54,880 nt of DNA from an uncultured Bacteroidales bacterium (GTDB lineage Bacteria > Bacteroidota > Bacteroidia > Bacteroidales > Paludibacteraceae): the NCBI GenBank assembly GCA_902762355.1, contig CACWNR010000012.1:1-54880 (forward strand), written 5' to 3'. Positions 13,757-22,005 of this stretch are shown in pieces. Below the pieces are notes generated by a model that did no database searches, had not been told where the DNA came from, and saw only the letters and a list, made by a program, of their open reading frames with translations. The position numbers were made by a program, and so were the translations under genes. Each line of letters opens with the position of its first letter. The stretch's first letter is position 1.

Positions 13757-14878
13757 ATGAAAGAACTGAAATGTCCGCATTGCGGGAATGTGTTTACTGT
13801 AGATGAGAATGACTACGCAGCTTTGCTTAATCAAGTAAAGAATTCGGAGTTTGAACGTGAGTTGGCACGTCGTATCCATGAGTTGGAGCAGAACCAGCAG
13901 TTGCAGAGCCAACTGCAGCAACAACAGCTTCAGACGCAGATGCAGCAGTTACAGGCGCAGATTCAGCAAGCGGAGCAGGCGAAGCAGTTAGCGGTTGCCC
14001 AGGTGCGTCAGCAGGCCACAGAAGCGTATATGAAGAAAGAGCAGGAGTTGGCAGAAGCAAAGACCAAGTGGACTGAGCAACTGAAGGCCGCGCAAGACCA
14101 AGTGGCGTATTACAAGGATCTGAAACTGCGCCAATCGACCAAGATGGTGGGCGAGACGCTGGAGATCCATTGCTCGACGCTCTTCAATCAGTTGATACGT
14201 CCGCTGATGCCGAATGCGTATTTCGAGAAAGATAACGAGGTGGTGGAAGGCACGAAGGGTGATTTCGTGTTCCGCGACAAGAGCGACGATGGAGTGGAGT
14301 ACGTATCGATCATGTTCGAGATGAAGAACGAGAACGACGAGACGGCGACGAAGCATAAAAACGAGGACTTCCTTGCTAAGTTAGACAGCGACCGCAAGAA
14401 GAAAGGCTGCGAGTACGCGGTGTTGGTGTCGATGCTCGAGCCGGACAGCGAGCTGTATAACGGTGGCATCGTGGATATGAGTCATCGATTTGAGAAGATG
14501 TACGTGATCCGTCCGCAGTTCTTCATTCCGCTGATCACCTTGCTCTGCCAGACGAGTAAGAAGAGCCTGGAGGCGAAGCGCGAGTTGGCGTTGGTCAAGG
14601 CGCAGCAGGTGGATGTAACGAATTTCGAAGAGAAGTTAATGGCCTTCAAGGACGGTTTCACGCGCAATGTGCGCCTGGCTAATGAGCGCTTCTCCGATGC
14701 GATAGACGAGATAGACAAGACGATTGCGCATCTGACCAAAGTGCGTGAGAACCTGATTAAGTCGGGCGACAACCTCAATGCAGCGGATAAGAAACTGCAG
14801 GACGTGACGATCAAGCGTCTGACCTACGGCAATCCCACTATGAAAGCTAAGTTCGACGAAGCCGGAACAACTAAATAA
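13757..14878 (+). CDS. DUF2130 family protein
   Basis: This 373-residue protein begins with a zinc-ribbon-like CPHCG (residues 5-9). It continues through a long Gln-rich coiled coil (about 30-120) and then the DUF2130 core. The core contains GDFVFRD and IMFEMKNEND, a pattern compatible with a PD-(D/E)XK nuclease fold, as has been proposed for this family. KNEDFLAKLDSDRKKKGCEY and VLVSMLEPDSELY are well-conserved family blocks. A second helical region closes the protein. Molecular function is unproven. It has its own promoter and converges with the fRMsr gene, with an 8-bp overlap of the 3' ends. Confidence 0.85.
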   Translation: MKELKCPHCGNVFTVDENDYAALLNQVKNSEFERELARRIHELEQNQQLQSQLQQQQLQTQMQQLQAQIQQAEQAKQLAVAQVRQQATEAYMKKEQELAEAKTKWTEQLKAAQDQVAYYKDLKLRQSTKMVGETLEIHCSTLFNQLIRPLMPNAYFEKDNEVVEGTKGDFVFRDKSDDGVEYVSIMFEMKNENDETATKHKNEDFLAKLDSDRKKKGCEYAVLVSMLEPDSELYNGGIVDMSHRFEKMYVIRPQFFIPLITLLCQTSKKSLEAKRELALVKAQQVDVTNFEEKLMAFKDGFTRNVRLANERFSDAIDEIDKTIAHLTKVRENLIKSGDNLNAADKKLQDVTIKRLTYGNPTMKAKFDEAGTTK

Positions 14879-15326
14879 CTAATACGGATATCTGTTGTGA
14901 GATTTGTTCCAGGTAAAGTTGGTCTGTTTCGTCGAAGGTGCCGAAATCGGTACTATCGATGTCAAGAACTGCGATGACTTGTTTGTTGCGCATAATCGGA
15001 ACGACAATCTCGCTGTTGGAAGCAGATGAACAAGCGATATGTCCGGCGAACTCATGCACATTGGGCACGATAACCGTTTCTGCGCGTTTCAAAGCCGTGC
15101 CGCATACTCCTTTTCCATAGGGAATGCGCGTACATGCAATAGGGCCTTGAAACGGACCTAAGACGAGTTGTTGCCCCTCCACGCGATAAAATCCTGTCCA
15201 CCAGAAACCGAACGCCTCGTGAAGCACAGCGGCAACGTTGGCCATTTTCGCAATCATGTCCGTCTCTCCGGCCATCAGCGCTTCAATCTGTGGCAGTATG
15301 GATTTGTATGTCTCTTGTTTCGTCAT
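14871..15326 (-). CDS. msrC: free methionine-(R)-sulfoxide reductase (GAF domain)
   Basis: This 151-residue single GAF domain protein matches fRMsr throughout. It has the FWWTGFYRV segment, GPFQGPIACTRIPYGKGVCG with two of the catalytic/resolving cysteines, and HIACSSASNSEIVVP with the third. The end LDIDSTDFGTFDETD is also typical. The enzyme reduces free methionine-R-sulfoxide with thioredoxin. The length equals that of the family. It is transcribed toward DUF2130 and sits 29 bp downstream... on the minus strand it precedes no other gene, and the CotH gene lies upstream with a 29-bp gap, so it may be read together with CotH and CYTH. Confidence 0.9.
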   Translation of the reverse strand: MTKQETYKSILPQIEALMAGETDMIAKMANVAAVLHEAFGFWWTGFYRVEGQQLVLGPFQGPIACTRIPYGKGVCGTALKRAETVIVPNVHEFAGHIACSSASNSEIVVPIMRNKQVIAVLDIDSTDFGTFDETDQLYLEQISQQISVLVI

Positions 15327-15355
15327 TAAGTCGTGGTTAATTTCTTAGTCGTTTA

Positions 15356-16717
15356 TTATCTCACTTCTGTGCCGGTGATGGTGTAGGTCTTATCGCCGCG
15401 GATGATGAGGAGTTGGCCATCGCGGAGGATTTTATTGGTGATTGGCAATTGGTGGTTGGTGATTGGATCGATGCCCCACGTGGCGGGTTGAGTGCCATCG
15501 CCCCATTGCTCATGGAGCCATTGCATGCGGGGATTATAACGGCGGAAGAACTTCGCCGTTTTTTCGGTCATATCGCGGTTCTCGCAGTAGTTCTGGGTTC
15601 CGTTCCACCGCTGCGCATCGTTTTTAGCCGCCTCTTTGATGGAGTTGGCAAAGGCATTGATACGCGCAACGACGGAATCGTTGCAGGTCTGGTTATAGAT
15701 CCACCAATACTCCAGCACTTTGGCATGGAACTCCGGCCAGGAAGCGAGTTGTCCGACCCAGTGTTGCGAGAACTGAGGCTCGACGTATATCCATTGATGG
15801 TCGGGGCCGTTTCGACTGCGGTCGTAAGCATTGCCAAAGTCCCAGACGGGTCCGAATTTCCATTTATCGACCTGTCCGTTGGTATCGCGATCCTTATAGA
15901 GGAAACAACTGCCGTGGTACGCCTCGCAATCGTCCATGATCTCTTGCACGAGGTAGTATTTGACGGCTTCGTCGAGGTCGAGTCTGCTCCATAAATCTTC
16001 TGCTGACGCGCCATAGATAGCATCGTTGAGGCCATAGAGTTGGTTCTCGATATAAGTGCGTTGTGCGGAAGAGAGGATCTCGGGCGATTTGGGCGTCACC
16101 ATGACGTTCTCTCCATTGCCTTCGGTGAAGGTGATATTATTCGATTCCGCGTAATTATCTATCTCAACGAGCCAGCCGCCCGTGACATCGTCCGTGGCGT
16201 TATCCTCTTGTTCGGTTATATTGACGCGATTGGAACCAACCCGCACGTGCTCGGTCAGGAAATAGAGTCCCTGATACTGATTGTTGATGTACAGTTCGAC
16301 GGGTTGTATGCGCGGCGTCCAACGCAAACCGAGTGCCTCGCTGATGATGAAACCCGCCGGGCCTTTGAGGTATCCCAGATAATCGTCGGCGTACGCGAGC
16401 AGGCACCAATGGCGGTTCTTGGGCATGCCGAGGACAGCCTGTTTGGCATCAAACTTGATGCGATAGGGTTTCTTGTCGAATCCGGTCCAAGTCCAGTTAC
16501 CGCGTCCTTTGAACTGCGCCGCTACCTCCGCGAGAGCAGGGTAGGAGGTGGTCGTCGGGTCGATCCGCAAGGTACCCGTTACATAGGTCTCTTTGCTGTT
16601 GATGGCCTGGTTGTTGGTGGTTGTGATATAAACCACAGGCAGGGTGTTCGTCGGGGTTGCGGCGAACGCAGCGAATAGAGAAAAGAGAAAAGTGAAGAGA
16701 AGGAATATTCGTCGCAT
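15356..16717 (-). CDS. CotH kinase family secreted protein
   Basis: I place the start at the ATG at 16717, which gives a normal signal peptide (MRRIFLLFTFLFSLFAAFAA). An ATG 15 bases earlier would overlap the upstream gene. The mature protein shows CotH family blocks: FKGRGNWTW, KKPYRIKFD, YLGYLKGPAGF, ELYINNQYQGLYFLTEHV, and FGPVWDFGNAYD in the catalytic region. CotH proteins are atypical protein kinases in spore coats; bacterial surface homologues are mostly uncharacterised. The C-terminus has a ~25-residue tail with GQLLIIRGDKTYTITG, shared with three other exported proteins here. Just before the tail, a heptamer DNA repeat encodes PITNHQLPITN. It follows the CYTH gene with a 1-bp gap. Confidence 0.88.
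   Translation of the reverse strand: MRRIFLLFTFLFSLFAAFAATPTNTLPVVYITTTNNQAINSKETYVTGTLRIDPTTTSYPALAEVAAQFKGRGNWTWTGFDKKPYRIKFDAKQAVLGMPKNRHWCLLAYADDYLGYLKGPAGFIISEALGLRWTPRIQPVELYINNQYQGLYFLTEHVRVGSNRVNITEQEDNATDDVTGGWLVEIDNYAESNNITFTEGNGENVMVTPKSPEILSSAQRTYIENQLYGLNDAIYGASAEDLWSRLDLDEAVKYYLVQEIMDDCEAYHGSCFLYKDRDTNGQVDKWKFGPVWDFGNAYDRSRNGPDHQWIYVEPQFSQHWVGQLASWPEFHAKVLEYWWIYNQTCNDSVVARINAFANSIKEAAKNDAQRWNGTQNYCENRDMTEKTAKFFRRYNPRMQWLHEQWGDGTQPATWGIDPITNHQLPITNKILRDGQLLIIRGDKTYTITGTEVR
15433..15467 (-). repeat. five 7-bp repeats inside the CotH coding region
   Basis: Five contiguous heptamers of the form GATTGGT fill 15433-15467 and are translated on the minus strand as a PITNHQLPITN linker. 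They sit exactly between the CotH domain and the sorting-like tail, where an insertion would be harmless. Confidence 0.8.
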
Positions 16718-16718
16718 A

Positions 16719-17186
16719 TTACATGTTGGCATTATAGTATTGGGGTAGGCCGGTTACTTCATCGCCGAGCCAGTCGGGGCGGAGGAAGGGTTCGTTCTCA
16801 CTGCCTAACTCGATCTCGGCAAGTGCTTTGCCGCTCATGGTGCCGGAATGGAAGACGTCCACTTCCCAACACCGCTCTTGTCCTTCGAACGGCGCTGCAG
16901 GAATAATATAACGGGTCTTGGAGATAGCTCCAGGCAGGCAAAGGTTCATCAGTTCGCGGGCGTCGGCGAGATCGATCTCACGCTCCCATTCGAACTTAGC
17001 AATGCCCTCGCGCATCTTGCCGGATTTAATAGTAAGGAACGCCTGTGCGTCACGTATACGCACGCGAATGGTCTTACTCGGCTCCTTGCACAGATAGCCC
17101 TGCTCGATTTGATAATGACGCGTAGCTTGGGATAAGAAAGCATCGGACGTCACCAAAAACTTACGTTCAATCTCCGTGTTTTGCAT
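16719..17186 (-). CDS. CYTH domain protein (triphosphate tunnel enzyme family)
   Basis: This 155-residue protein has the diagnostic EIERKF (ExExK) at residues 5-10, followed by the alternating charged strands of the CYTH tunnel: IRVRIRD, FLTIKSG, EWEREI, SKTRY, WEVDVF and AEIELG. Members hydrolyse triphosphates or make cAMP/thiamine triphosphate; this short class is close to bacterial CYTH triphosphatases. An unusually strong Shine-Dalgarno sequence AAGGAGGA (17191-17198) lies 4 bases before the ATG, rare for this genome. The upstream terminator isolates it from tRNA-Ser. It likely forms an operon with the CotH gene. Confidence 0.88.
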   Translation of the reverse strand: MQNTEIERKFLVTSDAFLSQATRHYQIEQGYLCKEPSKTIRVRIRDAQAFLTIKSGKMREGIAKFEWEREIDLADARELMNLCLPGAISKTRYIIPAAPFEGQERCWEVDVFHSGTMSGKALAEIELGSENEPFLRPDWLGDEVTGLPQYYNANM

Positions 17187-17204
17187 ATAGTCCTCCTTTA
17201 GACA

Positions 17205-17228
17205 GAAAAAGGCAACCGATGGGTTGCC
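17205..17228 (-). terminator. terminator of tRNA-Ser
   Basis: On the minus strand, GGCAACCCATCGGTTGCC (stem of 7 bp) at 17211-17228 is followed by TTTTT. It begins 13 bp beyond the tRNA 3' end. Confidence 0.8.
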
Positions 17229-17240
17229 AATTTCATTTTG

Positions 17241-17328
<88 letters not shown>

Positions 17329-17352
17329 TAGCTTAAATTCCGAAAGCGGGTG

Positions 17353-17384
17353 CAAAGGTACTGCTTTTTTTTGAAACTACCAAA
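17353..17384 (-). promoter_or_regulatory. promoter of tRNA-Ser
   Basis: On the minus strand, TTTGG (17380-17384) and TACCTTTG (17353-17360) are separated by 19 bp. The same arrangement, with the same A-rich and GCAG spacer end, precedes tRNA-Val and a third site at 17657-17688. Confidence 0.75.
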
Positions 17385-17401
17385 TTTTTACAAAAAAAAA
17401 T

Positions 17402-17590
17402 GCAAAAAAAAAGAAGCTGGTACTTCTTTTACTTTTGTAGCCAAGCACTTGGCAACGAAAGAAAAAAAAAGAAGGTTGTACTTCTTTTACTTTTCTAATC
17501 ACATTGCGTGATTACAAAAGAAAAAAAAAGAAGGTTGTACTTCTTTTACTTTTCTAATCACATTGCGTGATTACAAAAGAAAAAAAAAGA
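17402..17590 (-). repeat. tandem 59-bp units, each a terminator-like module
   Basis: Two identical 59-bp units (17461-17519 and 17520-17578) are preceded by a diverged copy (17402-17460) and followed by a truncated one. Read on the minus strand, each unit has a hairpin (GTAATCAC/GTGATTAC; in the diverged copy GCCAAG/CTTGGC) and then AAAAGAAG-TACAAC-CTTCTTTT followed by more T, which is terminator-like. It lies downstream of the candidate short RNA and upstream of tRNA-Ser. Confidence 0.85.
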
Positions 17591-17591
17591 A

Positions 17592-17650
17592 GGTTGTCTC
17601 ACGACAACCCAACCTTTTCATTTAACCTTAAATCTAATACCATGAAAAAC
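17592..17650 (-). ncRNA. candidate short RNA with tRNA-type promoter and strong terminator
   Basis: A tRNA-like promoter at 17657-17688 would start transcription near 17650 on the minus strand. About 40 bases later comes a perfect hairpin, GGTTGTC-GTGA-GACAACC (17592-17609), followed by TTCTTTTTTTTTC. The resulting RNA would be 60-75 nt. It includes a tiny frame ATGGTATTAGATTTAAGG that ends at a TGA in the hairpin loop (14 codons), so a leader peptide is an alternative. I do not recognise an RNA family. Confidence 0.4.
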
Positions 17651-17656
17651 ACGATG

Positions 17657-17688
17657 CAAAAGTACTGCTTTTTGACCAACTGACCAAA
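17657..17688 (-). promoter_or_regulatory. tRNA-class promoter before the candidate short RNA
   Basis: TTTGG (17684-17688) and TACTTTTG (17657-17664) on the minus strand are 19 bp apart. This is identical in spacing and similar in flanks (GCAG before TACTTTTGCA) to the promoters of tRNA-Ser and tRNA-Val. Confidence 0.65.
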
Positions 17689-17762
17689 TATTTTATGAAA
17701 AAAGTGTTAAATTTCTAAAAATTGCTAAATTTAGTTGACAAAATGGCAGTATTTATGTGTTT

Positions 17763-18323
17763 CTAATCGCATAATGAGAACAAATCCTCCCTTGGATTGA
17801 TCAACATGACAGGAACAAGTGCCCTCTGTATGGCTTTTCTCTCGGGTGGACCGAACAAAATGTCATCTAAACCGTAATCACGGCTTGCAGTAAGGATGAG
17901 CAAGTCATGCCGGAAATCGCGTTGTCGTTCGGAGGCTTCGCGTACCAAACCAAAGGAGTCTTTGCGCGCCATGCATACTTCGTAGGAGATGTTTTCGCCT
18001 GATTTCTCTGCCACGGCCTTGATATGCGTGACAATGCGATTGACGTTCTGGCGGGCATGCGAACCGTAGTCATTGGCCTGCAGCAGGATGATATGTGCGC
18101 CCGTTTTGCGCGCGAGATAGGTGCAGATCTCCGCTTTATAGGTCTCTTCCTCGAGCATGGAGACGGGCACCAGCAGGCGTCGCAAGGGCTTAATGTTCAT
18201 CGTCGGGGTGACGAACACATATGGCCGCCGTTCCTCGCGGCATTCGTTGAGGTGTTTCTGAATCGTGCGTCCGTTATTGGCACATTCAATGAGTTTGATA
18301 TCGTCGTTATTATCCCAGATCAT
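17763..18323 (-). CDS. universal stress protein-like (UspA fold)
   Basis: This 186-residue protein has a Usp-like alpha/beta fold. RRLLVPVSMLEEETYKAEIC marks the first strand and helix, AHIILLQANDYG the second strand, DLLILTASRDY the fourth, and GPPERKAIQRALVPVMLINP the final nucleotide-loop region of Usp proteins. The N-terminal ~45 residues add an extra segment. Such proteins bind ATP or act in stress adaptation; the partner is unknown. Its ATG overlaps the mltG stop codon by 3-4 bases, so it is translationally coupled and ends the TonB receptor-mutS-mltG run. No terminator is obvious right behind it; the tandem units at 17402-17609 come 150 bp later. Confidence 0.75.
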   Translation of the reverse strand: MIWDNNDDIKLIECANNGRTIQKHLNECREERRPYVFVTPTMNIKPLRRLLVPVSMLEEETYKAEICTYLARKTGAHIILLQANDYGSHARQNVNRIVTHIKAVAEKSGENISYEVCMARKDSFGLVREASERQRDFRHDLLILTASRDYGLDDILFGPPERKAIQRALVPVMLINPREDLFSLCD

Positions 18324-19387
18324 TGTAGTCTGTCCCAGTTGATGGTATCCATGGTGTGGCGGTACTGCCGTGCCGCGGCGGAGTGTGCGCTATAAGAGGA
18401 AGAGAAGATATGCGTGTTGTTGAGTTCGGGGCTGGCGCACATAAAGAGGTAGTCGGTTTTGGGCGCATTGAGCACGATATCGATAGTCTCGGGTGCAGGA
18501 CAACGGATCGGTCCGGGCGGCAAACCGGGGTTCTTATAGGTGTTATATGGTGAATCGACGTTCAGATGGCTGTATAGGATACGTCTGAGTTTGAAATCGC
18601 CCACCGCATATTTGATGGTAGGACAGGACTGGAGCGGCATGTTCTTATGCACGCGGTTGAGGTAGAGCGAGGCGATGAGGGGCAGTTCGTTCTTATTATG
18701 GCTCTCGCCTTCGACGATAGATGCCACGATGGCAATCTCGATGGGCGTGAGGCCAATCGAATCGGCTTTAGCACGGCGTTCGTCGTTCCAGAACGTGTTG
18801 TACTCGCGCTGCATGCGGTCGAAGAGTTGCTCGGGGGTGATGTTCCAATAGACCTCGTAGGTGTTGGGAATGAAGAGGCATCGGCTGGTCTCTTTGTTGA
18901 AGCCATACGGCGCGAGATAGGCATCATCTTCGAGCAGGCGCAAGAGCGTGACGCTATCCATGAGCAGGTGAGTCGTCACTTTGCCGGCCAGTTCCTCGCG
19001 GGTACGCACGAAATGATTCCATGTGATACGCACGGGTGTCTGCCGACCGTATTTGAATTTCTCAATCAGTTCGCGGTCACCGATCTTGGCGGGCACGATA
19101 TAATGTCCGGGTTCTGGATAGCGGAAGAGCAGAATGCGCATGTGCCATTTGAGGTCGGTCTCGGCGTCGATGTCGTAGTCCTGACGCAACATACTCATCA
19201 AGGAGTCGATGGACGTCCCTTCGTAGATGTTGTACACGTGTGCTTCTCCGTCGCGCGCGGTGAAGTTAGACACCTCCCAGCGGTAGTACTGCTCGGTGAC
19301 GAACAGAAGGATCATACAGAAGATCCATCCTGAGATACCTAATGTCCAGCGCAGAATGCGGGCTTTTGTCCATTCGTATTTAGCCAT
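18320..19387 (-). CDS. mltG: endolytic murein transglycosylase MltG
   Basis: This 355-residue membrane-anchored protein has one N-terminal transmembrane helix (about residues 12-30) and the YceG/MltG domain. The domain includes IAIVASIVEGES with the catalytic Glu near residue 225, then LPLIASLYLNRVHKNMPLQS and SPYNTYKNPGLPPGPI, both family hallmarks. MltG cuts nascent glycan strands in the periplasm and sets chain length during peptidoglycan synthesis. The start codon follows the mutS stop by 1 bp. AGGAGG within the last mutS codons can serve as its ribosome binding site. Confidence 0.92.
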   Translation of the reverse strand: MAKYEWTKARILRWTLGISGWIFCMILLFVTEQYYRWEVSNFTARDGEAHVYNIYEGTSIDSLMSMLRQDYDIDAETDLKWHMRILLFRYPEPGHYIVPAKIGDRELIEKFKYGRQTPVRITWNHFVRTREELAGKVTTHLLMDSVTLLRLLEDDAYLAPYGFNKETSRCLFIPNTYEVYWNITPEQLFDRMQREYNTFWNDERRAKADSIGLTPIEIAIVASIVEGESHNKNELPLIASLYLNRVHKNMPLQSCPTIKYAVGDFKLRRILYSHLNVDSPYNTYKNPGLPPGPIRCPAPETIDIVLNAPKTDYLFMCASPELNNTHIFSSSYSAHSAAARQYRHTMDTINWDRLQ

Positions 19388-19388
19388 A

Positions 19389-22004
19389 TTATTTTCCTCC
19401 TACGAGGCGTTTGATTTCCGATAGTTTATTGAGTGCCTCCAGCGGCGTCAAGTTATTGATATCCAGCGATTTGACCTCATCGCGTATCTGCTCGAGCACG
19501 GGGTCATCGAGTTGGAAGAACGACAGTTGCATTCCCTCGCGTGTCTCACCGATATGGTCGGTGGGTTTGGCCAGATCGCCGTTCTTGGCCGCACGTTCGA
19601 GGTCGGCGAGAATCTGGTTAGCGCGCTCCACGATGGACGCGGGCATACCGGCCAGTTTGGCCACGTGGATACCGAAGCTGTGCTCCGAACCGCCGCGAAC
19701 GAGTTTGCGTAGGAAGATGACCTTGCCGTTCACCTCACGCACGGAGACGTTGTAGTTACGAATCCGCTCGAAGGTCTTCTCCATCTCGTTGAGTTCGTGG
19801 TAGTGGGTAGCAAAGAGCGTCTTGGCGTGTCCGCGGTTCTCGTGGATATACTCCACAATAGCCCATGCAATACTTATGCCATCGTACGTACTTGTACCGC
19901 GACCGAGTTCATCAAAGAGCACGAGACTGCGCTCGGAGAGGTTGTTGAGGATCGATGCCGCTTCGTTCATCTCGACCATGAACGTGGACTCGCCGAGGGA
20001 TATGTTATCGCTGGCTCCGACGCGGGTGAAGATCTTATCCACGACACCGATGGATGCACTCTCTGCGGGGACGAACGAACCCATCTGCGCGAGGAGCACG
20101 ATGAGCGCCGTTTGGCGGAGTAGGGCGGATTTACCGGCCATGTTGGGTCCGGTGATGATGATGATCTGCTGGCTGTTGTTATCGAGCAGCACGTCGTTGG
20201 CGATGTACTGTTCTCCCGGCGGCAGCTGTTGCTCGATGACGGGGTGACGTCCCTGACGGATGTCGATGACGAGGCTGTCGTTGACGTCCGGACAGACGTA
20301 GCGATGCTCTGCAGCAACGGTTGCGAACGAGAGCAGACAATCGAGTTGGGCGAGGACATTGGCGTTGAGTTGCATCTGCGGCACCCATTCGGAGAGCGCG
20401 AGCATCAACTCCTGATAGAGCCGGTTCTCGATGATTTGGATCCGCTCTTCAGCCGATTGGATCTTCTGTTCGTAGTCCTTGAGTTCGTCGGTTATATAGC
20501 GCTCGGCATTGACGAGTGTCTGTTTGCGGATCCACTCGGCGGGCACTTGATCCTTGTAGGTATTACGCACCTCAAGATAATAACCGAAGACGTTGTTATA
20601 ACCGATCTTAAGGCTCGTTATTCCCGTTCGTTCTATCTCGCGTTGTTGGACTTGCAGCAGGTACTCTTTGCCGTCCGATTGGATAGCACGCAGTTCATCG
20701 AGTTCGGTGTCCACGCCTCGTGCGATGATATTGGGTCTGCCCTGTGCAATCGGCGGATCGGGCACTATCTCGCGCTCTATACGCATGCGCATCTCGGAGC
20801 AGGGGTCGAGTTGTTCGCCCAGAAGAGATAGATAGCTGTTGTCTCGCGCTTCTTCGCACACCTGTTTGATGGGTTTGACGGCTTTGAGTGCCCGTCCGAG
20901 TTGAACCATCTCACGCGGTCCGATACGGCCGGTAGAGACCTTGCTGACGATACGCTCGAGGTCACCTACTTGGTTGAGTGCCTCGCGGATGGCCTCGCGT
21001 GCATCGGGTTGTTTGAACAGGTACTCGACGACGGTCTGGCGGTTGCGGATAGGCCGCACATCCTTGAGCGGGAACGCCATCCAGCGGTGGAGGAGTCGTC
21101 CACCCATCGGGGTGATGGTGCGGTCGATGATATCATAGAGCGTGGCGCTGTCTTCCGTCTGGCCGCGCATCAGTTCAAGGTTACGGATGGTGAAACGGTC
21201 GAGCCAGACGTATTTGTCTTCCTCGATACGGCTCAGATGTTGGATATGTCCCGTTTGGAGGTGTTGCGTCATGTCGAGGTACATGAGGATACCGCCGGCC
21301 GCTGTGACGCCTGCGGGCATTTTCTCCAGTCCGAAGCCTTTCAGACTCGATACGCCCCAGAGCTTTTGCAACCGCTCTTTGGCGGTCGATTCAACGAGCA
21401 TCCAGTCCTCAAGTTCGAAGGTGAAATACTTGCTGCCGAACAGGTTCTCGATATCCGCTTTGCGTCCTCTCACGTACAATACCTCTTTGGGCGCGAAGTT
21501 GGTCAGCAGTTTGTCAATATAATCGCTGTCGCCTTGTCCGGCGAGGAACTCGCCTGTGGAGATATCGAGGAAAGCGACGCCGATGACATGTTTGTCAAAA
21601 TGCAGACACGCTACCCAGTTGTTCTCTTTCTGGGTGAGGGTAGTGTCCGAATAACTGACACCCGGTGTGACGAGTTCGGTAACGCCTCGTTTGACGAGTT
21701 TCTTGGTCAGTTTGGGATCTTCCAGCTGGTCGCAGATCGCCACGCGCAGACCCGCCCGCACGAGCTTGGGCAGATAGGTGTCCAAGGCATGGAAGGGGAA
21801 ACCCGCCATCTCCAGCGGTTGCGCAGCCGAACTGCCACCGTTGGAACGGTGCGTGAGCGTGATGTTGAGGATCTTAGCAGCCTTGACGGCATCTTCGGCG
21901 TAAGTCTCATAGAAATCGCCGCAACGGAAGAGCAGCATCGCATCGGGATACTGCGTCTTGATGTCGCGAAACTGCTTCATCATCGGTGTCAATTCCTCTG
22001 TCAT
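19389..22004 (-). CDS. mutS: DNA mismatch repair protein MutS
   Basis: This 871-residue protein is a full-length MutS. The mismatch-binding Phe-x-Glu occurs in [10 protein letters not shown] near residue 30, connector and lever domains follow, and the ATPase has Walker [14 protein letters not shown] near residue 620, [14 protein letters not shown] and FATHYHEL. It recognises base mismatches and small loops and recruits MutL. It starts 1 bp after the TonB receptor stop and leads into mltG, so it is the middle of a minus-strand operon. Length and all motifs are intact. Confidence 0.96.
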   Translation of the reverse strand: MTEELTPMMKQFRDIKTQYPDAMLLFRCGDFYETYAEDAVKAAKILNITLTHRSNGGSSAAQPLEMAGFPFHALDTYLPKLVRAGLRVAICDQLEDPKLTKKLVKRGVTELVTPGVSYSDTTLTQKENNWVACLHFDKHVIGVAFLDISTGEFLAGQGDSDYIDKLLTNFAPKEVLYVRGRKADIENLFGSKYFTFELEDWMLVESTAKERLQKLWGVSSLKGFGLEKMPAGVTAAGGILMYLDMTQHLQTGHIQHLSRIEEDKYVWLDRFTIRNLELMRGQTEDSATLYDIIDRTITPMGGRLLHRWMAFPLKDVRPIRNRQTVVEYLFKQPDAREAIREALNQVGDLERIVSKVSTGRIGPREMVQLGRALKAVKPIKQVCEEARDNSYLSLLGEQLDPCSEMRMRIEREIVPDPPIAQGRPNIIARGVDTELDELRAIQSDGKEYLLQVQQREIERTGITSLKIGYNNVFGYYLEVRNTYKDQVPAEWIRKQTLVNAERYITDELKDYEQKIQSAEERIQIIENRLYQELMLALSEWVPQMQLNANVLAQLDCLLSFATVAAEHRYVCPDVNDSLVIDIRQGRHPVIEQQLPPGEQYIANDVLLDNNSQQIIIITGPNMAGKSALLRQTALIVLLAQMGSFVPAESASIGVVDKIFTRVGASDNISLGESTFMVEMNEAASILNNLSERSLVLFDELGRGTSTYDGISIAWAIVEYIHENRGHAKTLFATHYHELNEMEKTFERIRNYNVSVREVNGKVIFLRKLVRGGSEHSFGIHVAKLAGMPASIVERANQILADLERAAKNGDLAKPTDHIGETREGMQLSFFQLDDPVLEQIRDEVKSLDINNLTPLEALNKLSEIKRLVGGK

Positions 22005-22005
22005 A

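Noticed and set aside
17402-17590. Tandem 59-bp units as a CRISPR array
   Set aside because: Units are contiguous and identical over their full length with no unique spacers, and no cas genes are nearby. The internal hairpins plus T runs fit terminator modules.
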